46,028 bases of DNA from JAJVID01 sp035275345 (GTDB lineage Bacteria; Acidobacteriota; Blastocatellia; RBC074): the NCBI GenBank assembly GCA_035275345.1, contig DATEMY010000346.1, forward strand, positions 1 through 46,028, written 5' to 3'. How positions within the stretch are numbered: position 1 is the first letter of the stretch; each line of letters starts with the position of its first letter. The notes below the pieces were generated by a model. The model searched no databases. It was not told the DNA's origin and saw only the letters and a list, made by a program, of their open reading frames with translations. The position numbers and the translations under genes were made by a program. Positions 8,694 to 18,593 of this stretch are shown here, one piece after another.

Positions 8694-9971
8694 TCAGCCA
8701 AAGATGCGATATTGCAGAATGTAGGCTCCGGCGCCCGCAAAGTATCCGATCAACGCCAAAAGTGAGATACGTTTGAGGTACCAGAAGAAACTGATGTTTT
8801 CCATTCCCATTGCGGCCACGCCCGCGGATGAGCCGATGACTAATATGCTGCCTCCGGTTCCTGCGGCGTAAGCCAGAAAGTGCCAGAAATAATGATCAGT
8901 CGGTAATTGTTGCAGGCTGTACATGTTTTGTACGGCTGCGACCAATGGGACGTTATCCACCACAGATGAGAGCAACCCGATGGCCAGTATAATAATGGTC
9001 TGGTTGCCAATAGTCTTTTCCAGCCATTGCGCTGCAGACAACAGATGCCCGGCTGACTGCAACGCGGCTACGCATAGCAAAATACCGAGAAAAAACAGAA
9101 TGCTGGGTGAATCCACCTTTCTGAGGGCATAGGCCACTGAAAGAAAATCCTTGTCCTCAACGTCCTTTCCGCTATGGATTAACTCTGTAGCCATCCACAG
9201 TAAGCCCAACGTAAGCATGATTCCCATAACAGGCGGCAGGTGGGTCCAGGTCTTGAAAACGGGAACCGCCAACAATGCCAGTAAGCCAAGAGTCAGAACG
9301 GCTCTTCGCTCAAATTGCGAGGTGGATTTGGAGCGATTGATAGCTTGCTCGGGAGGCTGTATATCCCCTTTCAACTCATATAAAACAATCCATAACGGAA
9401 CTACCAGGCAAACAAGACTGGGGAGAATCATCCTTTTAACAAGGCCGAAGGGGCTGATTTGATTCCCGATCCAGAGCATGGTTGTAGTCACGTCGCCTAT
9501 CGGTGACCAGGCTCCGCCGGCGTTGGCTGCGATGACGATGATCCCGACGAAAAGCAATCGCTCCTCTTTCTTCGCTATCAGTTTGCGGGCCAATGACGCC
9601 ATCACGATGGTTGTGGTCAGATTGTCAAGGACGGCTGACAGGAAGAAAGTGATAAGGCCGAATATCAGTAACAGTTTCCCTTTATTACTGGTGGTTATCC
9701 TATTGGTGATGACTTCAAAAGCGTCGTGCGCGTCGACAAGCTCGACGATGGTCATCGCTCCTAGCAGAAAGAACAGGATCCCGGAAATTTCTCCCAGGCG
9801 CTCCATCAGTTTATGCGCAACGGCATGCTCGTCTCCGTAATTGAGCGCATATATTGTCCAGCAGACAACGCCGGTTATCAGCGCGCTTGCCGCCTTGTTT
9901 ATCTTGATCGAATGCTCGAAGGCTATGGCCAGGTAACCCAGGATGAAAACAACTAAGATTGCTGCGCTCAT
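8694..9971 (-). CDS. nhaD: NhaD-type Na+/H+ antiporter
   Basis: 425 residues, polytopic membrane protein of the ArsB/NhaD superfamily. NhaD-like signatures are SAVLDNLTTTIVMASL (residues ~112-128) and the AANAGGAWSPIGDVTTTMLW stretch (~150-170), with SSVVDNVPLVAAV in the second half as the mirror-image repeat. The length is usual for NhaD. It exchanges Na+ (or Li+) for H+ across the inner membrane. Its position between relics and genes for SulP and carbonic anhydrase suggests it supports a Na+ gradient used for bicarbonate uptake; that is inference. No clear SD is seen before the ATG. A perfect 18-bp palindrome lies ~118 bases upstream. Confidence 0.85.
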   Translation of the reverse strand: MSAAILVVFILGYLAIAFEHSIKINKAASALITGVVCWTIYALNYGDEHAVAHKLMERLGEISGILFFLLGAMTIVELVDAHDAFEVITNRITTSNKGKLLLIFGLITFFLSAVLDNLTTTIVMASLARKLIAKKEERLLFVGIIVIAANAGGAWSPIGDVTTTMLWIGNQISPFGLVKRMILPSLVCLVVPLWIVLYELKGDIQPPEQAINRSKSTSQFERRAVLTLGLLALLAVPVFKTWTHLPPVMGIMLTLGLLWMATELIHSGKDVEDKDFLSVAYALRKVDSPSILFFLGILLCVAALQSAGHLLSAAQWLEKTIGNQTIIILAIGLLSSVVDNVPLVAAVQNMYSLQQLPTDHYFWHFLAYAAGTGGSILVIGSSAGVAAMGMENISFFWYLKRISLLALIGYFAGAGAYILQYRIFG

Positions 9972-9993
9972 ATATTAAGTAAGTGGTCGTTGA

Positions 9994-10080
9994 TCATCCG
10001 ATCCCGGATTGCCCGCCGAAAGCCAACGCCAATGGCAGGGCGACAAGACCAGCGGTAACGCCTCCCAACAGATCGGCCAT
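9994..10080 (-). pseudogene. SulP transporter N-terminal relic
   Basis: A 28-codon open frame (ATG at 10080, TGA at 9994) that contains DLLGGVTAGLVALPLALAF followed by GGQSGIG. This is the first conserved membrane segment of SulP transporters, compare DFTAGLIVAMVAIPLAMGF in the intact gene at 6591-7994. Nothing else of SulP remains; nhaD begins 22 bases downstream. The relic differs enough from the intact copy to come from another SulP lineage or an old duplication. Too short to be a transporter. Confidence 0.75.
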
Positions 10081-10088
10081 CACCGATC

Positions 10089-10106
10089 ATATTTCATATG
10101 AAATAT
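10089..10106. promoter_or_regulatory. Perfect 18-bp palindrome ATATTTCATATGAAATAT
   Basis: ATATTTCAT followed by its exact reverse complement, with no spacer. It lies between the end of the intact carbonic anhydrase gene and the nhaD start, in an AT-rich patch within GC-rich DNA. The form is that of an operator for a dimeric repressor, for example ArsR/SmtB-like. No such regulator gene is in this window. Confidence 0.6.
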
Positions 10107-10219
10107 CGCATATGAGCTATGGTCTTAACACTGCATTTATAAGATTAGCTGGAATTTGAGATAAGGTATGGGAGCGGCGCCGGCCAATCGTCGCGCCCAG
10201 TAATGGCTGTTCAAGACGG

Positions 10220-10912
10220 CTATGACGTCGTTCCTCCCAGATTGGAGAACTTGGCTGTCGCCTTAGGCCGCGCGTTTATCGCCGGCAGGGATTGGCGGGA
10301 AGTAATTGGGACAAAATGTGACACCTGCGGATCGTAGGCAAGGATCTGTCCGCTCTCGATCTCGTAAATCCATCCGTGCAACGTCAGCTCTCCCTTCGTC
10401 ATAAGCGCCGCGACTTTGGGATAAGTGCGCAGGTTGTCGAGTTGAACGAGGACGTTTTCCTTAATTGCGGCATTGAGCAGAAGCTCGTCTTTTAAGTCTG
10501 GATAACACTCGGTCACCACCTGCCGCGTTGCGTCGGCGTGCTTGAGCCAGTCAATGACCAGTGGCATGTCCGTGAGCGATTCGGGATTCAGCAACCCTTT
10601 CATCGCGCCGCAATTCGAATGGCCCATTACGACCGCATGTTTTACTCCCAAAGCTGTGATCGCATACTCGACGGTCGCTCCTTCGCCGCCGTTTGCCGCG
10701 CCGTATGGCGGAATCAGGTTGCCGGCGTTGCGCAGGACGAAAAGTTCGCCTGGTTGAGTTTGCATCAGCAGGTCCGGCGCAATGCGTGAATCGGAGCAGG
10801 TGATCAACAACGTTTCCGGCCACTGTCCTTGCGAAAGGCTCTCGAATAATTCGCGATGCGCGCTGAACGCCGTTGTCTGAAAGAGATGAATGCCTCTAAC
10901 AATTTTTTCCAT
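10220..10912 (-). CDS. Beta-class carbonic anhydrase
   Basis: 230 residues from the ATG at 10912, which starts MEKIVRGIHLF. An in-frame start 72 bases further upstream would add 24 residues unlike the family. Zinc ligands and active-site residues are in place: C39 and D41 with R43 in CSDSRIAP, and H98 and C101 in GHSNCG; NLIPP at ~65-69 is typical of beta-class enzymes. It converts CO2 and water to bicarbonate in the cytoplasm. Encoded head of the minus-strand module with SulP relic, nhaD, CA relic and SulP following. A 13-bp inverted repeat with 61-base spacing lies upstream. Confidence 0.92.
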   Translation of the reverse strand: MEKIVRGIHLFQTTAFSAHRELFESLSQGQWPETLLITCSDSRIAPDLLMQTQPGELFVLRNAGNLIPPYGAANGGEGATVEYAITALGVKHAVVMGHSNCGAMKGLLNPESLTDMPLVIDWLKHADATRQVVTECYPDLKDELLLNAAIKENVLVQLDNLRTYPKVAALMTKGELTLHGWIYEIESGQILAYDPQVSHFVPITSRQSLPAINARPKATAKFSNLGGTTS

Positions 10913-10931
10913 GATCACTACCCAGCAAAAG

Positions 10932-11018
10932 TTAACCACGGGAAGTTCCCACGACTGCAGAGAAAGACACCACCACCGACCCATATCTTTCCAGCATCCT
11001 TGGTATTCCCGTGGTTAA
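10932..11018. promoter_or_regulatory. Spaced inverted repeat TTAACCACGGGAA upstream of carbonic anhydrase
   Basis: TTAACCACGGGAA at 10932-10944 is repeated as its perfect complement at 11006-11018, 61 bases away, and the left arm overlaps GGGAAGTTCCC (10940-10950), itself nearly palindromic. Two sites for one regulator or the arms of a larger structure are both possible. It lies in the 312-base gap 10913-11224, where I see no gene. Confidence 0.45.
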
Positions 11019-11224
11019 GTGAATTTATTTCTGCGCTCAATGCTATGGAGTCTATCAGGACTGGTTACCTCCGTCCTGTAGCCCATTATATCGCAACGAC
11101 TATGCCAACGTCTTTAGTGACTGAGTTTATTAGGCTTGCAGACGATTAGCGGCGAAATGTCGAGACAAGTTGCCTCAGTGGTGAGACAAAATCTGACAAC
11201 TCAACAATACATCGGAACATCGGA

Positions 11225-12591
11225 TCACAATTCGAACGATGCGTCCTCGGAGCGATATTCGTCCAATTTGCGATGCAATGTGCGACGATCGATGCCGAGG
11301 ATTTCGGCGGCGCGCGATTTATTTCCGCCAGTCATTCGAAGCGCCTCTATGATGTACTCCTTCTCAAGTTCGCGCAGCGTCATTCGCCGCTCCCTTGCTC
11401 GCGCGATCAGACTGCCCTGCTGGCCGTTCGAGCGCACTCGTTCCGGCAAATCGTCCGGAGTTAGATTGTGGCTCGTGGCCAGGGCGATGGCGCGCTCGAT
11501 CACATTCTCCAATTCGCGCGCGTTGCCCGGCCATGAGTATGCGGTGAGCGTCGCCAGCGTTTCAGGCAAGACGTTCAGCGGGGCCTGTCCAGATTTTTCA
11601 GCGATCTTGTTGATGAAGTGTTCGACCAGCAGCGGAATGTCGAACAGGCGTTCGCGCAGGGGCAGGATGTGCAAGTGAATCACGTTCAATCGCCAGTAAA
11701 GGTCTTCTCGAAATCTGCCCTCGCTCACTTCTTTCTCGAGGTTGCGGTTGGTGGCGGCGATCACGCGCACATTGATTTCGCGCTCCCGGTCGGCGCCGAC
11801 GCGGCGCACCGATCCCTCCTGCAAAACGCGGAGCAGTTTCGGCTGTACGGCCAGAGGCAATTCGCCTACCTCATCCAGAAACAAGGTGCCCTCGTCGGCG
11901 GATTCAAACAGCCCGGCGCGAGCCTGTTTGGCGCCGGTGAACGCCTGTCCCGTATGGCCGAAAAGCTCCGATTCCATCAGCTCGGCGGGGATGGCCGCGC
12001 AATTGATGGGGATGAAAGATCCTTTGCGTTCGGAGGCTTCGTGGATCGAGCGCGCGACCAGTTCCTTGCCAGTGCCCGATTCGCCGGTGATGAGCACCGT
12101 GCTCGAACCCCGGGCGGCGCGCGCTAACAGTTTGAACATCTCCTGCATGGGACGCGAAGCGCCGATGATGCGAGCCGGTGTTTCAGGTTGCTCTCGCCGC
12201 AATCGAGCCTGTTCACGTTGCGGCGCGCTCTGTTCCAGCGCTTCGCCGACCGCGCGTAACAGATCGTCGGTGTCGAAAGGTTTGGTGAGATATTGAAACG
12301 CGCCGGCCTTGACCATCTCCACCGCCTGCTCCACCGAGCCGAAAGCGGTGATGACGACCACCGGAGCTTCCGAACGCTGCGTCCGCATCGCGGCCAGGAG
12401 TTCACCGCCCGCCAATCCGGGCATGCGCACATCCGTGATGAGCAGATCAATCCGTTCACGTTCGCGCCCGATGTGCGTCATCGCCGAGCGTCCGTCAATG
12501 GCCACAATGGTTTCGTAACCCGCGTCCTCCAGCTCGTCCTGCAACAGATCGCGCAAATCCGGGTCGTCTTCCGCAATCAATATTCTTGCGC

Positions 12592-12595
<4 letters not shown>
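11225..12595 (-). CDS. NtrC-family sigma-54-dependent response regulator
   Basis: 456 residues. The receiver domain (1-120) carries acidic D10/D11, phospho-acceptor D55, T83 and K105. The AAA+ domain (~143-380) has Walker A GESGTGK (171-177) and Walker B LFLDE (D241-E242). The loop that contacts sigma-54 reads QAFTGA (217-222) instead of the usual GAFTGA. A Fis-type helix-turn-helix (GGNKSRAAEILGIDRRTLHRKL) is near residues 420-445. It would activate sigma-54 promoters when phosphorylated by the kinase encoded just upstream. It overlaps the kinase gene by 4 bases, with AAGGAG before its start. I found no convincing -24/-12 promoter in the window to name as target. ZraR/AtoC-like architecture. 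Confidence 0.93.
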
Positions 12596-14091
<1,496 letters not shown>

Positions 14092-14094
14092 AAT

Positions 14095-15261
14095 TTACTT
14101 CTTTACCGGTTCCGTTCTCAAAAAATCAACGCCCGCGGCCTGCTGCGCGACGTCCACGACGGCGACGGTTTTCAATGCTTCCAGATCAATGATCTCGACC
14201 GTTCCCGGCTCGCTTCCCACACCTTCGACCGATATGAAAGCGTATCGGTTGTCGGGAGATACGACCGCGCCGTGAACAACTTTGCGCCTGGTCGGAATGC
14301 GAGCCAGCTCTTTGCCCGATTTCAAATCGTATACTGAAACGGACGGGCCGCGTTTATTGGTCGCGATCAATCGCCCATCTTTCGTCACAGCCAGATTATA
14401 AACGCCGGGGCCGGCCTCGATGCGGCGCGTGATCTTGCCTGCCTTCGTGTCAACCTCTACGATCTCGCTCGATTTGTTACAAGCGACGTAAACGAACGAG
14501 CCGTCCGCGGAGGGCTGCGCCCAGGTGGGCGAGCAGGAGATGTCGCCGGGTTTCGGCGGCTCCAGCCCGTGCCCGCCACTGTCGTGTCCAGCGTGGCCGG
14601 CCTTAGCATGCGTTTCGGGAGAGCCGCTCATCGTAGCCTCTTTGCCCTTCGTCAGCAGAAAATGGCGCGACACCTTCAACGTCGCCGTGTCAATCTCGGC
14701 CAGCAAGTCGTCCATCATGCAAGCCGAATAATGCTTCGTGCCCTGGGGATTAAAGCGCGACCCGTGGGGCATCGTACAAGTGGGTATGCGTTTGATCTCG
14801 AGCATCTGATCCGCCAACACGACAGAGACGGACGACGGAACCATGTCGCCATGAAGGTTGAAGTTGACCACGTAGAGGAAATTGCCGTCCGGCGAAACAT
14901 CCATCGTGGCCGGGAATAATCCCAGGGTGACTTTGCCGACCACCTTGTCGTCTTTCACGGAATATTTCCATACCGAGCCGAACGGCCGTCCGTGAGCGAG
15001 CGACACGAAGTAATGCTCTTTGTCTGGAGAGACGGCGACGCCGTGGGGGCCGTCGATATCCGGCTCCATCACTCCGGTGGAAAATTCGCGTTCGATGCGC
15101 GCGCCCCCCGGGCCGAAACGGATCAGTGTGATCTTGTCGGCGGATTCTGAGAGCGCGTAAACTAGATAATCCTGCTCCGGCGATCGTTGCGCGAATGCCG
15201 AAGAGGAGAACACGAATAAGGCGCAAACGATTAACTCGGCCAATGAGCGATACTTTTTCAT
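14095..15261 (-). CDS. Secreted YVTN-type beta-propeller with His-rich insert
   Basis: 388 residues, with a signal peptide (cleavage near SAFAQ, residue ~25). Several repeats of the 40-residue blade type with PDG/DG turns are visible: VSPDKEHYFVSLAHG, VSPDGNFLYVVNFN, VTKDGRLIATNKRG and VSPDNRYAFISVEG. Family: YVTN/cytochrome D1-like propellers. Inserted near residues 215-230 is HAKAGHAGHDSGGHG, five histidines within 15 residues, a possible metal-binding loop. It is the first gene of an operon with the histidine kinase (3 bases apart) and response regulator, so it may present a ligand or metal state to the kinase. GGGAG about 7 nt before ATG supports the start. Confidence 0.82.
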   Translation of the reverse strand: MKKYRSLAELIVCALFVFSSSAFAQRSPEQDYLVYALSESADKITLIRFGPGGARIEREFSTGVMEPDIDGPHGVAVSPDKEHYFVSLAHGRPFGSVWKYSVKDDKVVGKVTLGLFPATMDVSPDGNFLYVVNFNLHGDMVPSSVSVVLADQMLEIKRIPTCTMPHGSRFNPQGTKHYSACMMDDLLAEIDTATLKVSRHFLLTKGKEATMSGSPETHAKAGHAGHDSGGHGLEPPKPGDISCSPTWAQPSADGSFVYVACNKSSEIVEVDTKAGKITRRIEAGPGVYNLAVTKDGRLIATNKRGPSVSVYDLKSGKELARIPTRRKVVHGAVVSPDNRYAFISVEGVGSEPGTVEIIDLEALKTVAVVDVAQQAAGVDFLRTEPVKK

Positions 15262-15328
15262 ACATTCTCCCGCGCGAGATTAACGCATGTCTTATGTTGC
15301 CAAGCCACATTCGTAATGACAAGCAGGC

Positions 15329-15357
15329 TTGAGAGTATTGATTGCGAGGTCTAGAAT
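15329..15357 (+). promoter_or_regulatory. Sigma-70-type promoter of the ABC permease fusion
   Basis: TTGAGA (15329-15334), a 17-base spacer and TAGAAT (15352-15357) match the -35/-10 consensus in 5 of 6 bases each. The -10 ends 37 bases before the start codon at 15394, so the leader is short. There is no obvious SD before that codon. Confidence 0.6.
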
Positions 15358-15393
15358 TCGCCTTGCTGGCGACACTAATCCTGTTTATCCGAA

Positions 15394-17397
15394 ATGCTCA
15401 ACCGAATCCTCAAAATCCGCGAACTGATTATCTTTCTCTGCGTGCTCGTCACGGCGTTTGTCTTCTACCTCATTCAACCGGGGGCGGCGAACCGATTTCT
15501 CACTCCTGACAACCTGAAAGCGATTTTGACCGGGCTTGCGCCTGACGGATTGATCGCCATCGGGATGACCTTTGTCATCATCACCGGCGGGTTCGACCTT
15601 TCGGTTGGCTCGACGCTCGCGCTCGGCGGTTATGTCGCGAGCGTCGCTTTGTTGAATGGTTATGATACTGGCGTAGCCGTCACGCTCGGCGTATTGAGCG
15701 GAGCGGTCGTCGGCCTGGTCAACGGATTCATCATCACAAAGGTCAAGGTCAATCCGCTGGTGACGACGCTCGGCACAATGACGATTGTGCGCGGCATCGT
15801 GTTGGTAGAGACCCAGGGCAGGGTGATGACCGGCTTCCCGCAATCGTTCAGGCAGTTGGGCGAAGGCTCGGCCGTCGGAGTCTTTTACCCGGTGATCATC
15901 TTCCTGGTCCTGGCGGCGATGGCGGATTTGCTATTGAGGCATTCGCGCTTCCTGCGGCAGACCTATTATGTCGGCGGAAACGAAGAGGCCGCGCGATTAT
16001 CGGGCATTGACGTCGATCGAGTGCGGATCGTCATGTACGTGATCACTGGGATGCTGGCCGCAATGGCCGGCGTAATCACCACGGCGAAGAACGGCTCCGC
16101 TTCGCCGATTGCGGGCACGGGCGCGGAATTGCGAGTGATCGCCGCCGTCGTCATCGGCGGCGCGAGTCTGAGCGGCGGCGCGGGCACGGTGCTCGGCGCG
16201 TTTCTGGGACTGTTGCTGACCGGGATGATCGCCAACGGATTGGGTTTTATGAGCGTGTCCTTCTATGCCGAAGGAATCATCACCGGATTGATCCTGATCG
16301 TCGCGGTGATGATCGATCAATTGACCGGCGAACGCGCGCGGAGTTTGTGGAAGTTGCTGACGACAACGAGGAACAAAAAGATGGAACGGGCAATCAACGT
16401 CGCATTGGCATTGATCATTATCGGGATGCTGGTCTTCTGGCCTCGCGGCGATCAGGCGAGTGGGTCGCAGGGCGCGGGCGCCGGCAAGGCCGTGAGCGCC
16501 GAGGCGGATTCGAACGAAGAGTACGTCTTCATAGGAAAATCGGTCTCGAATCCGTACTGGGTTGACGCGCGCGAAGGTCTGGAAGATCGCGCGAGTGCGC
16601 TCGGCGTGAGGGCCGATTTTCGTGGCGCCTCGGGCACGGATGTCAACGAGCAGATCAAACAGTTCGAAGACGCGATGGCGCGCAAACCCGCCGGAATAAT
16701 CATCTCGCCCTCGGGCGTCGGCGTCACGCCGATGATCGATCGCGCGATTAATGGCGGAATTCCGGTCATTTGCGTTGATTCCGACGCCCCGCAGAGCAAG
16801 CGCTTCAGCTACGTCGGCACTGACAATTACAACGCGGGACGCCAGGGCGGCGAACTATTGGGCAAGTTGCTCAACGGCAAAGGCGAGGTCTTCCTGCTCT
16901 CGGTGCCCGGCGAGCCGAACCTGGAAGACCGCATCAGAGGTTACCGCGACGCTTTGGCGAAACATTCCGGGATCAAGATTGTCGACCTTGGCAACGACCG
17001 CGCCGACCCTAACGAGGCGGCGAAGGTCGCGCGAAATATCCTCAGCGCGCACCCGAACATCGCCGGCGTCGGCTGTGTTGACGCGGGCGGCGGCGAAGGC
17101 ACGGCGGTCGTCTTGAGGGAGAAGGGGCTGGCGGGCAAAGTCAAAATCGTCGGCATGGACCGCAACGAAGCTACGTTGAACCTGATCGAAGAGGGAGTGA
17201 TTGACGCCTCGATCGCGCAGCGCACTTACACGATGGCTTATATGGCGCTGGGGATGCTTTATGATCTGCATCATAACAAGGTCCGGATGGTTGACGATTG
17301 GCGTGGCGCGGGGGTGTTGCCGCTGCCGACGAATGTCGACACTGGTACGGTGGTGATCACTAAGGAAAATGTTCGCGCGTTCAAGCGAAAGAAGTAG
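15394..17397 (+). CDS. Ribose-type ABC transporter: permease fused to sugar-binding protein
   Basis: 667 residues. Residues 1-~325 are an RbsC-like permease (GMTFVIITGGFDLSVGSTLALG and GGNEEAARLSGIDVDRVRI are characteristic). Residues ~330-350 are an extra membrane segment (MERAINVALALIIIGMLVF). Residues ~374-667 are an RbsB-like periplasmic binding protein with two lobes (PAGIIISPSG, VIVCVDSDAP, VGMDRNEATLNLIEEGVI). The fusion would hold the binding domain next to the pore in the periplasm. No ABC ATPase is encoded in the window. An SD-like GAGG (16368-16371) sits 9 bases before an internal ATG at 16381, which would start the binding domain with a signal-like helix, so a separate binding protein may also be made. 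Substrate unknown, pentose-type likely. Confidence 0.88.
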   Translation: MLNRILKIRELIIFLCVLVTAFVFYLIQPGAANRFLTPDNLKAILTGLAPDGLIAIGMTFVIITGGFDLSVGSTLALGGYVASVALLNGYDTGVAVTLGVLSGAVVGLVNGFIITKVKVNPLVTTLGTMTIVRGIVLVETQGRVMTGFPQSFRQLGEGSAVGVFYPVIIFLVLAAMADLLLRHSRFLRQTYYVGGNEEAARLSGIDVDRVRIVMYVITGMLAAMAGVITTAKNGSASPIAGTGAELRVIAAVVIGGASLSGGAGTVLGAFLGLLLTGMIANGLGFMSVSFYAEGIITGLILIVAVMIDQLTGERARSLWKLLTTTRNKKMERAINVALALIIIGMLVFWPRGDQASGSQGAGAGKAVSAEADSNEEYVFIGKSVSNPYWVDAREGLEDRASALGVRADFRGASGTDVNEQIKQFEDAMARKPAGIIISPSGVGVTPMIDRAINGGIPVICVDSDAPQSKRFSYVGTDNYNAGRQGGELLGKLLNGKGEVFLLSVPGEPNLEDRIRGYRDALAKHSGIKIVDLGNDRADPNEAAKVARNILSAHPNIAGVGCVDAGGGEGTAVVLREKGLAGKVKIVGMDRNEATLNLIEEGVIDASIAQRTYTMAYMALGMLYDLHHNKVRMVDDWRGAGVLPLPTNVDTGTVVITKENVRAFKRKK

Positions 17398-17424
17398 CGC
17401 GGCTCCGGCGGCCGACGGAAAAAT

Positions 17425-17460
17425 GCTTCCATGAGTCGCGCAAGGGCTCCTCATGGAAGC
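17425..17460. terminator. Hairpin between convergent genes
   Basis: Perfect 11-bp inverted repeat GCTTCCATGAG (17425-17435) and its complement (17450-17460), loop 14 bases, located after the ABC fusion and before the end of the small secreted gene on the other strand. No T run follows, so termination is inferred. Confidence 0.45.
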
Positions 17461-17492
17461 GTATCCCGGAGGTCACTGATAGATAGTCGGCG

Positions 17493-17669
17493 CTATTTCT
17501 TCGTTGTGGTCTTTGCGCTTGTGGTCGTATGTCGATGTTTGTGTTTCTTCTTGCTCTTTTTCTTGGAGCTTGCCATTTGATCGGCGGAATTATTCTGCGG
17601 ATGAGCGAAGGCGGTCACGCTGCCCAGCATGAATGCTGCCAGCGCCAGGGATGCGAAAATCTTTTTCAT
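17493..17669 (-). CDS. Small secreted Lys/His-rich peptide
   Basis: 58 residues from the ATG at 17669. GAGGAG lies 5 bases upstream and inside a longer possible frame starting 15 bases earlier, which decides the start. The first ~25 residues form a clear signal peptide (MKKIFASLALAAFMLGSVTAFA). The mature part, ~33 residues, is Lys/His/Thr-rich with KKKSKKKHKHRH and TTTSAKTTTKK, with no cysteine. It may bind anions, nucleic acid or metal in the periplasm; the family is not one I recognise. Low complexity of this kind is common among exported peptides of such bacteria. Confidence 0.6.
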   Translation of the reverse strand: MKKIFASLALAAFMLGSVTAFAHPQNNSADQMASSKKKSKKKHKHRHTTTSAKTTTKK

Positions 17670-17950
17670 AGTTCTCCTCGGCAACGATCGGACCTATTGA
17701 GTTGTTCATGATTAACAGCGCATAGTTCGTCGGCGCTTGCCACATTGCGCTGACGATCTCTTCGGCAAACTGTATGCCATTGTGTTATGGCGGACTTGAC
17801 AGGCCAGAGGAGGCTTGTTCAATGGGCTTAGCTTGAACTGGCTCTCAATCCATCTCTCAATCGAGGCGCTGCGGTGTGTGGCGAATTTGGCGAATCCGGA
17901 GCCGTGGCGGCAGGAGCGCCACAAGTCCCGCCGGAGCGAGGAGCAGGGTT

Positions 17951-18553
17951 ATGTCTATTTTGACTGTGCTGGGAAACGAGCTGTGGCGCGACATGTTCCA
18001 GCTATCGCTGCCTGTGGCCGAGAAGATATTGCGCGCGGTCATCGTCTATCTCTTTCTGGTCGTGTTGCTGCGCATTTTCGGCAAGCGCGAACTGGCGCAA
18101 CTGAACCCCTTCGATCTGGTTGTGCTGCTGTCGCTGGCGAACACGGTGCAGAATGCGATTATCGGTGACGACAACTCGGTGACAGGCGGCCTGATCGGCG
18201 CGTTCGCTCTGTTGGCCGCCAATTACCTCGTCGTCCGATTCATCTTCAAGCATCGTCGCCTGGACCAATTTCTCGAAGGCGAGCCGACAACGCTTATTGA
18301 ACGGGGGCGAATTCGTCAAGATGGTTTGGCCAAAGAGTTGCTGACTGAATCAGAACTTCTTGAGGTTGCGCACCGGCAAGGGTTCGCGAGCCTGGAAGAA
18401 ATCGAGAGTTGCGTGTTGGAGCCAGGCGGATACTTCTTCATCCAGCCCAAGGCGCCACCGCTGGCTGAGCGGCAGCACGCTGAATTGATGGCTCGGCTGG
18501 ATCGACTCGATCAGCAACTCGCAGAATTGCGCCGTCAGACGCAAAAAACATAG
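17951..18553 (+). CDS. DUF421/YetF-domain membrane protein
   Basis: 200 residues from ATG at 17951 with AGGAGCAGG upstream. An in-frame earlier start would add 25 Arg-rich residues with no SD. Three membrane segments lie in residues ~25-105 (VYLFLVVLLRIFGKRELAQLNPFDLVVLLSLAN is the conserved entry). A soluble YetF/DUF421 domain follows (GEPTTLIERGRIRQDGLAKELLTESELLEVAHRQGF), and a C-terminal coiled coil with repeated Leu/Gln (LDRLDQQLAELRR). The molecular function of DUF421 is unknown. It stands alone, separated from its neighbours by over 40 bases on both sides, and converges on the gene at 18594. Confidence 0.85.
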   Translation: MSILTVLGNELWRDMFQLSLPVAEKILRAVIVYLFLVVLLRIFGKRELAQLNPFDLVVLLSLANTVQNAIIGDDNSVTGGLIGAFALLAANYLVVRFIFKHRRLDQFLEGEPTTLIERGRIRQDGLAKELLTESELLEVAHRQGFASLEEIESCVLEPGGYFFIQPKAPPLAERQHAELMARLDRLDQQLAELRRQTQKT

Positions 18554-18593
18554 AGAGGGTCAAACCAATGCCGCCGCGATATATCAGGACCTC

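Noticed and set aside
10001..11224. Sigma-54 promoter (TGGCAC-N5-TTGC) for CA or the beta-propeller operon
   Set aside because: Short partial matches exist but none with the correct spacing.
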